From positions 62,001 through 126,000 of the forward strand of contig NZ_JAJHVV010000009.1 in NCBI RefSeq assembly GCF_023145695.1: DNA of 64,000 nucleotides, written 5' to 3'. The translations under genes and the position numbers were made by a program. Positions within the stretch are counted from its first letter, which is position 1. The number at the start of each line of letters is the position of its first letter. The notes under the pieces were generated by a model. That model ran no database searches, was not told the origin of the DNA, and saw only the letters and a program-made list of their open reading frames with translations. Of this stretch, positions 16,945-27,643 are shown piece by piece. The stretch is from Vibrio amylolyticus. Its GTDB lineage: Bacteria > Pseudomonadota > Gammaproteobacteria > Enterobacterales > Vibrionaceae.

Positions 16945-17727
16945 CTAGTCTAAATCGTTTAATTTAAGAAAAGCTAACAATTCGTCCCATTTACGTGGGC
17001 AATTATTATGACCACAATTTTCCGTATAAAAAGTAATATTCTCACTTGAATTTACCAATGATTCTGCGTGTGAAATGGGAATTATCGCATCGTTAACCCC
17101 GTGATAAATAAAGATAGGAATATCTAACTGTTTTATGATCTCTTCATTGTCGTAACGGTCTGATACTAGAAAGCCGGGTAACCCTTTATCTGACACTAAT
17201 TTAGGAAGGGATGAAAAGGTCGACTCTAAGCATAACGCTGATAATGGGCGTTGTTTGGCGAGTAGAGCTGCGGCTCCTCCACCAATAGAGCGACCATAAG
17301 CAATAATCTTATTTTTATCTATTTCTGGTAAGTTACTCACTAAATCAAACGCGTTAAGCATAGTTCTATTTATTGTACGGAAGTTTGTTTTTTCGACAGA
17401 GCCGCCATAGCCAGGATACTCGACAATTAAAACGGCAATATTATTTTCAATGATTGTATTGAAGCTATTAAGCCAATGGCTAGCCAGTTCAGCGTTACCA
17501 TGAGTAAAAATCATTAATGGTACTTGTTGGCTCTCACGTAATTTAGGCATCAGTAGGAAACCATCACTAAGTCCCAAATTAACGAGTGACGCATGTTCAG
17601 GTAATGACACCTCTAACGGTGGCTTTGGTTCTGGGTATATCAGTTTATCTTGAAAAAAGTATAGCGATAATAGCCCCGCAGCGAGACCGAAAAAACTAAT
17701 AAGTAAAATATTCAAAGCCATTTTCAT
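16945..17727 (-). CDS. Membrane-anchored alpha/beta hydrolase
   Basis: A product of about 260 residues from the ATG at 17727; the frame reaches a GTG at 17748 but GGA lies nearer the chosen ATG. An N-terminal hydrophobic helix (LNILLISFFGLAAGLLSLYF) anchors the protein, followed by YPEPKPP. The core has the oxyanion HGNAE, nucleophile GRSIGG (YGRSIGGGAAAL), acid in YHGVNDAIIP and His in CGHNNCP, matching the BEM46/ABHD-like serine hydrolases. The substrate is unknown. The preceding gene on the same strand is about 240 bases away, so it is probably transcribed alone. Confidence 0.75.
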   Translation of the reverse strand: MKMALNILLISFFGLAAGLLSLYFFQDKLIYPEPKPPLEVSLPEHASLVNLGLSDGFLLMPKLRESQQVPLMIFTHGNAELASHWLNSFNTIIENNIAVLIVEYPGYGGSVEKTNFRTINRTMLNAFDLVSNLPEIDKNKIIAYGRSIGGGAAALLAKQRPLSALCLESTFSSLPKLVSDKGLPGFLVSDRYDNEEIIKQLDIPIFIYHGVNDAIIPISHAESLVNSSENITFYTENCGHNNCPRKWDELLAFLKLNDLD

Positions 17728-17840
17728 AGGTTGGATGTCCGATGTCACTGCGCCATTTGTTATTGCTACGTATATATAGGTTGGTAACTGTGCGCTGATT
17801 TCGCAAAGTATTCGGGTCCGTTGTCCAGTTATATAGTACT

Positions 17841-17939
17841 CTAACTTGGTGTTTTCAAACGGGCATCAACTAAGCATTGTTCGTCAAAATCATAGGATTG
17901 AATTAACGTCCCATAAATGTTTAGCATGACATGGTTCAT
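17841..17939 (-). CDS. Possible 32-residue micro-protein or gene remnant
   Basis: The frame starts at an ATG (17939) preceded by AAAGGG and encodes a short peptide beginning MNHVMLNIYGTLIQSYDFDE. The YGTL element recalls the first motif of HAD phosphatases (DxxGTL), but the catalytic Asp is absent and the frame closes after 32 codons. It could be a decayed HAD gene start, a real small protein, or chance. Confidence 0.25.
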   Translation of the reverse strand: MNHVMLNIYGTLIQSYDFDEQCLVDARLKTPS

Positions 17940-17967
17940 AGCATTCCCTTTATGTTTACAGCGTGTG

Positions 17968-18600
17968 TTAGCTGCCAATTTCAACCCCCAACTGCTGTAG
18001 ATAATCCTTCATGAAGTTTACCCGTTTATCGGCTTCAACTTTTGCCGACTGTGTTCGCATGCTCTCGGGTAACCGAAACAACTTAGTATAAAAATGATCG
18101 ATAGTGTTCAGCTTATCGTTAGGCTCTCGGTGACGACAAAACGGATCTCCAGAGTGATATAAGCTTACCCCCAAACTTGCACTGACTTGAATACACCGTG
18201 CAATGCCTATGGCCCCCAAAGCATCTAGCCTGTCTGAGTCTTGCACTATTTGAGCCTCGATTGTTTTAGGCTTTATATTCGCGCTAAAACTATGAGCAAT
18301 AATAGCGTGCTCAATTTCCTCATGATATTTCGTTGGGTACTCAATGCGCTCTAAAAATAATAGCGCTTTTTCAGCGGCGATTGTTGAGCTTTGAGAACGA
18401 TTTGGGTGGTTTTTGGGAAAGGAAAAGCAGTCGTGTAAATACGCGGCGGGAACAACAACTTCTAACTTAGCGGCTTCAGACTGACACAGTGCCTTTGCTG
18501 TTTTTACGACTCTTAATACGTGGTTTAAGTCATGCGCTAAATCCTGCTGCATTTCGGATTGTATGAAATCAATAAACTGAGTTTCGAAATTCTCTAACAC
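17968..18600 (-). CDS. HD-domain metal-dependent phosphohydrolase
   Basis: The 210-residue protein has the HD signature: AHDLNHVLRVVKTA (first His), AAYLHDCF (HD pair), then AIIAHSF and a DSDRLDALGAIG motif with the final Asp. This arrangement matches the YedJ-type predicted phosphohydrolases acting on nucleotide-like substrates. The start is a GTG at 18600, chosen because AAGGAG lies exactly six bases upstream. It appears monocistronic. The physiological substrate is unknown. Confidence 0.8.
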   Translation of the reverse strand: MLENFETQFIDFIQSEMQQDLAHDLNHVLRVVKTAKALCQSEAAKLEVVVPAAYLHDCFSFPKNHPNRSQSSTIAAEKALLFLERIEYPTKYHEEIEHAIIAHSFSANIKPKTIEAQIVQDSDRLDALGAIGIARCIQVSASLGVSLYHSGDPFCRHREPNDKLNTIDHFYTKLFRLPESMRTQSAKVEADKRVNFMKDYLQQLGVEIGS

Positions 18601-18892
18601 TGAATACTCCTTGAGTCGTATTGTCTTAATGTTGAGGTGTGACGTTTAACGCGTACAAAACAACAGGGATCTGCTCTTTCCTTAAGAACAGTTTGCGGAA
18701 CCTTTGTACGTAACTCAAGATCTTATCTAGGTTAATGAGAGTAACGAGGGAATACCGGTAGGAGGCTTTATGTCTTTTCGCAATAGAGGACGTTACAAGG
18801 AGATATTCGAAAGATTTTAGATGTTTTTAGTTGTGGCTAAACCTATTCATAACTATTATGTTCACCTGTTGATTACTCATGCCACTTAATTG

Positions 18893-19342
18893 ATGCCTGT
18901 ACACTTTTTAAAGATATTTTGCTTAACAATTCTTGCGCTGCTATTGCCTTCGCAAGCTTTCGCGAGCCTGATACAAAGTGATACTAAGCTAGAAAATCGT
19001 GAGGTTATTTACAACCTTAACTTGTGGAGTGAACAACCGTTATCGCTAGACTTTAATTCAACAGCACCTAAGCCTCTATCAAAGAGTGATGTCAGTGGCA
19101 GAGTTGTCGCTATCATCAATTCCAACCGCTGGTCTCCATCATCGACCTCTATTGAAGAGGTGAATGAACCGAGTAGTGAATTCTTTGATAACCTTGCTCA
19201 TATTCCTCATTTTAAACGTCTACTATGTAACCTTTATAATGTGGATTCTTGGGTCGGTGACGCTCACGCATCTGAACATCGCATTTCAGGGTGGAAAGAT
19301 TCTAATGCCCTCTATGTCGCTCTAAATAGCCAGTTTTCATAA
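18893..19342 (+). CDS. vemP: VemP-like secretion-monitoring translational arrest peptide
   Basis: A 149-residue secreted protein with a signal peptide (FLKIFCLTILALLLPSQAFAS). Its C-terminus reads HRISGWKDSNALYVALNSQFS, which I recognise as the arrest region of Vibrio VemP. VemP stalls its own ribosome near a C-terminal Gln (Gln156 of 159 in V. alginolyticus) unless it is pulled by active export, and the stall turns on secDF2. Here the matching Gln is the third residue from the end (codon 19331-19333). The gene sits directly before secD-secF, and its stop codon overlaps the left arm of a stem that masks the secD ribosome site. The ATG at 18893 was chosen; an adjacent TTG at 18890 is in frame. 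Length and context fit VemP well. Confidence 0.88.
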   Translation: MPVHFLKIFCLTILALLLPSQAFASLIQSDTKLENREVIYNLNLWSEQPLSLDFNSTAPKPLSKSDVSGRVVAIINSNRWSPSSTSIEEVNEPSSEFFDNLAHIPHFKRLLCNLYNVDSWVGDAHASEHRISGWKDSNALYVALNSQFS

Positions 19343-19472
19343 ACCGTTTTCCCCTCTTTACAAAAAAGAAATAAATAATTTTCTTTCGATGAACTCGCCC
19401 GTTATCAATTAACGATGGTGATGTTTAACGACGCTATTTTTATAACTTGATCTCATGGTCAAGGAACGGTTT
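19341..19472 (+). promoter_or_regulatory. Stem-loop sequestering the secD ribosome-binding site, controlled by VemP stalling
   Basis: AAACCGTT at 19341-19348, which begins inside the vemP stop codon, is perfectly complementary to AACGGTTT at 19465-19472, which overlaps AAGGAACGG, the secD Shine-Dalgarno region (19461-19469). A ribosome stalled on the vemP Gln codon (19331) would cover the left arm and free the secD site. The intervening sequence holds smaller hairpins (for example AAAGAAA with TTTTCTTT near 19365-19388). Confidence 0.75.
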
Positions 19473-19476
19473 ATTT

Positions 19477-21348
19477 ATGAAAAACAACGCCCAAAATAGA
19501 AACAAACCAAAGGCGAAATCGGCTCGCCTTATCAATCATTACCCGGTGTGGAAGTACCTTGTATTGATCACGACGATCATCATTTTGGCTTTGAGTGCTA
19601 TTCCAACTTGGTATGGTGAACAGCCCTCTATTCAGCTGTCTCTTTCACAAGAAACACTGAACTCAACATCCGAGTATCAACCTAATTCCGTCATTGAATT
19701 TACCCATCTTTTGGAAGGAGAGGGGATTGCCGTGAATCAAATAGAGCAAGTGGGTAATCACTTCACTCTGCTGTTTGATTCAGAAACCGATCAAAGTAAC
19801 GCTCGCATTATTTTAGACGACCTGATTAGTGAGCAAGACAGCATTAGCTTCTCTTACCTTTCAGTGGCACCAAAATGGTTTACACAATTCGGATTTAACC
19901 CTATTAAGTTAGGTTTGGATTTACGTGGTGGCGTCCAGTTTCTGCTTAACGTTGATGTTGATAAAGCGTTTGAAGAGCAACGCGATACGATGGTGGAAGA
20001 AGTTAGAGACTCATTACGCCTAGAGCGCTTACGGGGTGTAAAACTAACCAAGCTAGGTGTCGATGGTTTTGAGGTATCGACGTCGTCTTCACAGGCATTG
20101 AACAGTGCCAGTGCATTTATTAAAACCAATTACTCCGGTTGGGATATAAAGAACCACTCAGACTACCTAACGGTTTCTCCATCTGCGCAAAACCGAACTG
20201 AATTTCAAACCATTACGATTCAGCAAAACTTAAAAATAATGCGTGACCGTATTGAAGAGCTTGGTATTACTGAAGCATTAGTACAGCGTCAGGGTGAGCA
20301 CGGAATACGTATTGAGCTACCGGGTGTACAAGATCCAACCCAAGCGAAAAACGTTATCGGTGCGACTGCGAGTTTATCTTTCCATCAGGCGAAATCGACC
20401 ACTGATGGTATGACTCGTTCTGAGATGATCTTAAAAGATGAAAGCGGTCAACCTGTGATGCTAGCGAAACGCCCTGTATTAACTGGTGAGCACATCGTTA
20501 ATGCCCGTGCAGGGATCGACGAAATGGGGATGTCAGAAGTAAACATCTCTCTTGACCACGCTGGTGGCAAGATCATGAGTGATTTCTCTCGCACCAATAT
20601 TGGCAAGCCAATGGCAACGGTGTATCGCGAGTACACCACTAACGCTAAAGGAGAGTCTCAGCGCAGCGAAAAAGTCATTTCAGTCGCAACTATTCAGTCT
20701 CAGCTAGGAAGTCAGTTCCGTATTACAGGAGCAGGCTCGATGGCTGAAGCACAAGAGCTGGCTTTGTTGCTGAGAGCCGGTTCACTCACCGCTCCGGTGA
20801 CGATTGTCGAAGAGCGTACCATCGGCGCATCTTTAGGCGCTGAAAATATCAAAAATGGATTTGCTGCGTTAGCGTTAGGCATGGGGTTAACCTTAACCTT
20901 TATGGCGTTGTGGTATCGACGCTTGGGCTGGGTTGCCAATACGGCTCTGATCACCAACATCGGCTGTCTACTTGGCTTAATCGCCTTATTGCCCGGTGCA
21001 GTCCTTACTCTGCCCGGAATCGCTGGACTGGTATTAACCGTAGGTATGGCGGTGGACACAAACGTGCTTATATTTGAAAGAATACGAGATAAGCTCGCAG
21101 AAGGTAGAACATTCGCGCAATCCATCGACCTTGGTTTTAGCAGCGCGCTTAGCACCATATTAGACGCCAATATTACCACCATGATCACTGCTGTGATTCT
21201 TTACTCTATCGGTAACGGCCCTATTCAGGGTTTTGCATTAACTCTCGGTCTAGGTCTATTGACCAGTATGTTTACAGGTGTCTTTGTTTCACGCTCTATC
21301 ATCAATCTAATTTGGGGTCGCGATTCTCGTCGTGAAGTAAAGGTTTAA
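19477..21348 (+). CDS. secD: Protein translocase subunit SecD (VemP-controlled paralogue)
   Basis: About 623 residues from the ATG at 19477 (the frame opens at a TTG at 19447). One N-terminal transmembrane helix (YLVLITTIIILALSAIP) precedes a large periplasmic part with the SecD P1 head, including LGLDLRGGVQFLLNVDV and RIELPGVQDPTQAKNVIG. Five further helices follow, with the RND-type motifs GMGLTLTFMALWY, GMAVDTNVLIFERIRD and LDANITTMITAVILY. SecD with SecF uses the ion gradient to pull proteins across the inner membrane. No yajC or tgt precedes it, unlike the canonical operon, and a VemP-like gene does, so this is the SecDF2 paralogue; in V. alginolyticus SecDF2 is reported as proton-driven, in contrast to sodium-driven SecDF1. 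Confidence 0.93.
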   Translation: MKNNAQNRNKPKAKSARLINHYPVWKYLVLITTIIILALSAIPTWYGEQPSIQLSLSQETLNSTSEYQPNSVIEFTHLLEGEGIAVNQIEQVGNHFTLLFDSETDQSNARIILDDLISEQDSISFSYLSVAPKWFTQFGFNPIKLGLDLRGGVQFLLNVDVDKAFEEQRDTMVEEVRDSLRLERLRGVKLTKLGVDGFEVSTSSSQALNSASAFIKTNYSGWDIKNHSDYLTVSPSAQNRTEFQTITIQQNLKIMRDRIEELGITEALVQRQGEHGIRIELPGVQDPTQAKNVIGATASLSFHQAKSTTDGMTRSEMILKDESGQPVMLAKRPVLTGEHIVNARAGIDEMGMSEVNISLDHAGGKIMSDFSRTNIGKPMATVYREYTTNAKGESQRSEKVISVATIQSQLGSQFRITGAGSMAEAQELALLLRAGSLTAPVTIVEERTIGASLGAENIKNGFAALALGMGLTLTFMALWYRRLGWVANTALITNIGCLLGLIALLPGAVLTLPGIAGLVLTVGMAVDTNVLIFERIRDKLAEGRTFAQSIDLGFSSALSTILDANITTMITAVILYSIGNGPIQGFALTLGLGLLTSMFTGVFVSRSIINLIWGRDSRREVKV

Positions 21349-21350
21349 AC

Positions 21351-22343
21351 ATGACTAATCGCAGCATAAAGACAGACAGCAATATCGACTTAACCAGTAA
21401 TATCGAGACAAATGGGAAAACAATGAAAGTGAATCCATTTAAAAAGAACATTCGAAAAATACGATACTTCACCAGTTATGTTTCTCTTTTCTTAATGGTG
21501 ATCTCCGTTGCTGCCCTTGGAATGAAAGGGCTTAATATGGGCCTCGACTTTACCGGAGGAATGGTGACTGAAGTTAGGGTTGACCTTGGTCTGACTAACG
21601 GAGAGTTAGTCGATACATTAGCTCCGGAATTAGGCGAATTAACGACAGTAACGCATTCAGGTGAAGAGGGACGTTGGGTTATTCGTTACCCTATTCCTGA
21701 TTCTTCCATTGAACAATCAGGCGTTGAACTACCGAATATAGAACAACTGCTGAGTGGAGTTTCAAACAATGTCGAAGTCATGAGTAACAGCATGGTGGGA
21801 TCCCAAGTAGGGGATGATCTAGTGAATCAAGGCGGACTTGCATTAATGATCTCAATGTTGACCATATTGGCTTACTTATGCTTTCGTTTTGAATGGCGAT
21901 TAGCCAGTGGCTCGTTGCTTGCACTGCTGCATGATGTGGTATTGGTGCTTGGATTCTTTGCTGCAACCCAGATGGAATTTAACCTTACGGTCTTTGCGGC
22001 AGTATTGGCAATATTGGGTTATTCATTAAATGACTCAATCATCATTGCAGATCGTATTCGTGAGCTACTGGTAGCGAAACAAGACAAACCAACTGCAGAG
22101 GTGACTGATAGTGCCGTCATCGCAACGTTTTCAAGAACAATGGTAACTTCAGGGACGACGTTAATTACTGTTTCTGCGCTTTGGTTCATGGGGGGCAATG
22201 CTTTGGAAGGTTTTGCTACGGCAATGTTTATCGGAATTCTATCTGGCACGTGGTCTTCGATTTCGATTGGTACAGTATTACCAGAGTGGTTAAAGCTACA
22301 ACCGATACATTATTTACCTGTAGAGATTGATACTGCGCCTTAA
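21351..22343 (+). CDS. secF: Protein translocase subunit SecF (SecDF2 pair)
   Basis: The frame starts 2 bases after the secD stop and gives 330 residues. An ATG 72 bases downstream (MKVNPFKKNIRKIRYFTS) would give a start nearer the first helix, but AAGG before 21351 and the tight spacing favour the first ATG. It shows SecF hallmarks: N-terminal helix then GLDFTGG (residues about 70-76), a short periplasmic domain, and helices with VLAILGYSLNDSIIIADRIRE and FSRTMVTSGTTLITVSALW. It forms the inner-membrane SecDF complex with the upstream gene, and a terminator follows. Confidence 0.93.
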   Translation: MTNRSIKTDSNIDLTSNIETNGKTMKVNPFKKNIRKIRYFTSYVSLFLMVISVAALGMKGLNMGLDFTGGMVTEVRVDLGLTNGELVDTLAPELGELTTVTHSGEEGRWVIRYPIPDSSIEQSGVELPNIEQLLSGVSNNVEVMSNSMVGSQVGDDLVNQGGLALMISMLTILAYLCFRFEWRLASGSLLALLHDVVLVLGFFAATQMEFNLTVFAAVLAILGYSLNDSIIIADRIRELLVAKQDKPTAEVTDSAVIATFSRTMVTSGTTLITVSALWFMGGNALEGFATAMFIGILSGTWSSISIGTVLPEWLKLQPIHYLPVEIDTAP

Positions 22344-22390
22344 TGCGCTACGGCCTGCTATATATATAGGGTTTACATTGTAAACTATTA

Positions 22391-22422
22391 AAAAAAAAGA
22401 GCCATTTATAAGGCTCTTTTTT
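22391..22422 (+). terminator. Intrinsic terminator after secF
   Basis: AAAAGAGCC pairs with GGCTCTTTT around ATTTATAA, followed by T residues; an A-run precedes it. Confidence 0.9.
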
Positions 22423-22554
22423 GCATTCATAGTGATATTTTTTGTCGCAGTGCATGTCTATGATTGGTCAGGCTTTCTAATCTATTACCTGCTGTAATTG
22501 AGCATTCATACCTAGTGTTGTCTCCTTCTATTTTTTCCTACCCCCCCTCTTGGT

Positions 22555-22642
22555 CTTTCGTTTGATTGTGTTTTCTTTCTTTTATTTGTCGTTTGTATTT
22601 ACATTTCATTTCACTTCGATCAATAATAAACGAAATCAATTG
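22555..22642. promoter_or_regulatory. Candidate operator region upstream of the GatZ-like gene
   Basis: CTTTCGTTTGATTG at 22555-22568 and AAACGAAATCAATTG at 22628-22642 are inverted, near-complementary copies of an AAACGAAA-core motif about 70 bases apart. Similar cores occur before the dehydrogenase and DeoR genes of the same island, so these are candidate sites for the DeoR-family regulator encoded at 32809-33582. A T-rich, C-rich stretch lies between them. The rest of 22423-22554 holds nothing recognisable. Confidence 0.45.
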
Positions 22643-22659
22643 AAGGAATAGGTGGTGGA

Positions 22660-23934
22660 ATGAAAAATATCGTTAAGGCTCATGGTAGCAAAGGGAATGT
22701 AGGAATCTGTTCAGTGTGCTCTGCTCATCCTTGGGTGATTGAAGCAGCGCTCAGATTTGAGCTGGCATCGACCAATAAGGTTCTTATTGAGTCAACGTCA
22801 AACCAGGTCAATCAATTCGGTGGCTATACGGGAATGGTTCCGTCGCAGTTCAGAGACTTTGTATTTGAGTTGGCTAATAAGATTGGCTTTCCAAAACAGC
22901 GAATTATTCTTGGCGGTGACCACTTAGGGCCAAATTGCTGGCAATCAGAGTCGGCGGAATCGGCAATGCTGAAATCTGAAGCATTGATTGATGCATATGT
23001 ATCAGCAGGTTATAGCAAAATTCACCTTGATACATCGATGTCATGTGCTGGTGATCCGGAGCCTCTTGACCCAATGGAAGTTGCTCGAAGAGCGGCAAGA
23101 TTGGCCAAAGTAGCAGAGGCTTCTGCATCGCCTGAGTTAAAAGAGACCCTAACTTATGTTATTGGTACGGAAGTACCTGTACCGGGTGGTGAAAAAGAGG
23201 CCATTAAGGCTGTTCATGTCACTGAAGTAGACTCGGCGCGCATGACCATTGAAACGCATAAACAAGCTTTTGAAGAGATCGGTATTTACCATGCCCTTGA
23301 CCGTGTTGTTGGTGTAGTTGTACAACCCGCGGTTGAATTTGACCACTCAAATGTCATTCACTATAAGTCAGAGCAAGCTCAAGAACTTTCAAAGTTCATC
23401 GAATCAACGCCGTACATTTACGAAGCTCATTCAACAGACTATCAAACCAAAGAAAACCTACAGCAGTTGGTACGCGATCACTACGCAATTTTGAAAGTGG
23501 GTCCTTGGCTGACGTTTGCCATGAGAGAGGCCATTTACGCGCTGGCTGAAATAGAGAAAGAACTCGTTGATGCTGCAAAGCAGAGCCATGCGAAAGATGT
23601 TATCAGCCAAATATTGATGGATGATAAGCGTTACTGGGAGCAGTACTACAGTACTACTTTTTCAGATGCTCGCGTTCAACTGAGTTTCAGTCTGTCGGAT
23701 AGAATCCGTTATTACTGGGCAGATGAACGCATTATGAAAGCATTGGATACAATGATCAGTAACCTTGACGATGTTGAGATTCCGCTGGGCCTATTAAGCC
23801 AATACCTACCAGTACAGTGTGGAAAAGTACTCTCAGGAGAGATGAAAGCAACGCCGATGGAAGTCATTTACTCTAAAATCCAAGAGGTGTTAGAACAGTA
23901 TAGTTTCGCCTGCGTTCCTCGTGAGTGCGCTTAG
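22660..23934 (+). CDS. Tagatose-1,6-bisphosphate aldolase accessory subunit, GatZ/KbaZ-like
   Basis: The 424-residue protein matches the GatZ/KbaZ family throughout: [17 protein letters not shown] near the N-terminus, [18 protein letters not shown], the conserved [28 protein letters not shown] and EVPVPGGE. GatZ-type proteins are thought to stabilise and activate the catalytic class II aldolase GatY rather than act alone. Here the GatY-like gene is not adjacent but lies 2.8 kb away, beyond a divergent kinase gene. The gene is single, with its own operator-like region and a terminator downstream. Confidence 0.88.
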   Translation: MKNIVKAHGSKGNVGICSVCSAHPWVIEAALRFELASTNKVLIESTSNQVNQFGGYTGMVPSQFRDFVFELANKIGFPKQRIILGGDHLGPNCWQSESAESAMLKSEALIDAYVSAGYSKIHLDTSMSCAGDPEPLDPMEVARRAARLAKVAEASASPELKETLTYVIGTEVPVPGGEKEAIKAVHVTEVDSARMTIETHKQAFEEIGIYHALDRVVGVVVQPAVEFDHSNVIHYKSEQAQELSKFIESTPYIYEAHSTDYQTKENLQQLVRDHYAILKVGPWLTFAMREAIYALAEIEKELVDAAKQSHAKDVISQILMDDKRYWEQYYSTTFSDARVQLSFSLSDRIRYYWADERIMKALDTMISNLDDVEIPLGLLSQYLPVQCGKVLSGEMKATPMEVIYSKIQEVLEQYSFACVPRECA

Positions 23935-23993
23935 AATATAAATAATTATGCCGACACTGTTTAACGAGTCACTGCATTCTAATTAAAAACCTA

Positions 23994-24027
23994 AAAAACA
24001 CCCAATGCGAATTCATTGGGTGTTTTT
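23994..24027. terminator. Bidirectional terminator between the GatZ-like and kinase genes
   Basis: AAAAACACCCAATG pairs perfectly with CATTGGGTGTTTTT around CGAATT. It lies between convergent genes and has T-runs on both strands. Confidence 0.9.
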
Positions 24028-24080
24028 ATTTAATATTTGTCTCGCTATTGACTAGTCTATTCGCCAACGAAGGGATTCAC

Positions 24081-25568
24081 TTAACTCGGGAAATTAGTGT
24101 CTATGTAGTTATCGACAAGACGGTTGTATTGAGTTGAAAGTGCTTTGTATTGAATGTGATTGTTTTGATTCGGTCTAATTGTTTTGGATTCATCAAACTC
24201 GACAAATTTTTCACAGACTGTCGATATGTCGATTTTATTGGACCCATCATTCTCTTTTGCCCAATAGGCTTGTAATGCACCACCAATAGCTGCTGCTTCT
24301 GTTGATAGAGGAGTAATAAGCTCAAGGTTTGTTACATCAGAAATCATTTGGCGCCATACTCTACTGTTCGCTCCACCACCTATAACGCAAGCACGGTTAA
24401 ATTCGACCCCAGACTGTTTTAGCACATCTATGCCTCGAGCAAGATTATAAGTTACCCCTTCAACAGTTGACCTAACTAGGTTTTGTTGTGTCAGGTTTGA
24501 TGCGGATATATTCAGCAATGCACCTTTTGCACTGGGTACATTGGGAAGTCTCGCTCCATTGTAAAAAGGGAGCGAGAGTAGATCTTGCGAACCAATAGGA
24601 GCGCTGTCTAATAATGTGTCAAAATCTGAAATGCCTTTGCCCATTAAATTAAGAATTTGATTATTCGCAGTAGTGACATTCATGGTACTCACTAGTGGTA
24701 AATAGCCATTAGTCGAGGAGCAGAACGCATTAAGATCCGGAAATCTTCTACTATCAACCTGATTATGAGTGTGAGCGAAGGCGGTTCCAGATGTACCTAA
24801 GCTAACCGTTAACATACCTTGGTCTACATTTCCGGTACCAATGGCTGCCATCATATTATCGCCACCACCACTTGATACAATAACGCTTGGGCTTAATCCT
24901 AGACGGGCACAAATATTAGGCATTAACGTTCCGAACACCGCTTCTGATGAAACCACTTCAGGTGTTTGATAACTTGTTGGTAAATCGAGATATGAAAGTA
25001 GCTCATGATCGATTGATTTAGTATGGGTATTAAACCAACCTGTTCCTGATGCATCGCCAGACTCTATAGCATAACGGCCTGTTAAACAGTAATTAAGGTA
25101 GTCATGAGGCAGCATAATTTTGTGTATGCGTGAGAAGGCGGATGGGTTAATTCGCTTTACCCAGAGTAATTTTGCGATGGTGAAAGCAACGGGGACTTGA
25201 ATTCCGAGTCTTTCATTTATTTCAGTATTATGAAATCTTTCAAATTCTTTCAGTTCATTTTCAGGCCTAGTGTCACACCAAAGCAGTGCATCACAGATGA
25301 TTTGGTCATTTTTATCGAGTAGCACTAATCCATGTTGTTGCCCAGAAATACCGATACCTTTTACCGATCTCTTGCCATTTTCAAACCCTTTAAATGCAAG
25401 CTTTATTGAGTTATACATCGCATCAAGCCAGTCCTGCGGGGCTTGCTCTCTCTTTCCTGTCGAGTCTTGTGCAAGTTTATGTGGTGTATAAGCAGTATTT
25501 AAAACGTGCCCTTCATCCCACAGGACTGCCTTGGTCCCTTGCGTGCCGCAATCTATTCCAATGTACAT
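24081..25568 (-). CDS. FGGY-family carbohydrate kinase, xylulokinase-like
   Basis: The 495-residue protein has the FGGY/ASKHA layout: phosphate-binding DCGTQGTKAVLWDEG at the N-terminus, GISGQQHGLVLLD, a GDASGTGWFNT segment with the likely catalytic Asp, SSGGGDNMMAAIGTG, and the C-terminal adenosine loop VIGGGANSRVWRQMI. Overall it is most like XylB, which phosphorylates D-xylulose at C5. No xylA is near, and the neighbours handle hexose-type or tagatose-type intermediates, so the physiological substrate may be another ketose. The gene is divergent from the dehydrogenase gene and shares its operator region. Confidence 0.85.
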   Translation of the reverse strand: MYIGIDCGTQGTKAVLWDEGHVLNTAYTPHKLAQDSTGKREQAPQDWLDAMYNSIKLAFKGFENGKRSVKGIGISGQQHGLVLLDKNDQIICDALLWCDTRPENELKEFERFHNTEINERLGIQVPVAFTIAKLLWVKRINPSAFSRIHKIMLPHDYLNYCLTGRYAIESGDASGTGWFNTHTKSIDHELLSYLDLPTSYQTPEVVSSEAVFGTLMPNICARLGLSPSVIVSSGGGDNMMAAIGTGNVDQGMLTVSLGTSGTAFAHTHNQVDSRRFPDLNAFCSSTNGYLPLVSTMNVTTANNQILNLMGKGISDFDTLLDSAPIGSQDLLSLPFYNGARLPNVPSAKGALLNISASNLTQQNLVRSTVEGVTYNLARGIDVLKQSGVEFNRACVIGGGANSRVWRQMISDVTNLELITPLSTEAAAIGGALQAYWAKENDGSNKIDISTVCEKFVEFDESKTIRPNQNNHIQYKALSTQYNRLVDNYIDTNFPS

Positions 25569-25627
25569 TCTTTGATTCCATCCATTTGTTACTAATTTGA
25601 TTGTTTTTGTGATCCAACATTAAATTT

Positions 25628-25685
25628 CGTAATATTACGTTGGCTTTCGAAAGGTATTGTACATAAAGTAGTAAGAAATCGAAAG
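25628..25685. promoter_or_regulatory. Operator-like palindromes in the kinase/dehydrogenase divergent promoter region
   Basis: A perfect 12-base palindrome CGTAATATTACG lies at 25628-25639, a perfect 10-base palindrome CTTTCGAAAG at 25644-25653, and a further ATCGAAAG at 25678-25685. The TTTCG/CGAAA core recurs at the other promoters of the island, which suggests one common regulator. Confidence 0.5.
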
Positions 25686-25730
25686 ATAAAATAAATTTGT
25701 GAAACTAAGTTAAGGGTAAGGGTCGTTTGA

Positions 25731-27631
<1,901 letters not shown>

Positions 27632-27643
27632 GGAGCAATTAGG

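Noticed and set aside
14839..18600. Possible integron cassette array
   Set aside because: Genes are small and accessory in character, but no repeated attC/VCR sequences or integrase were found between them, and three genes form a tight operon.
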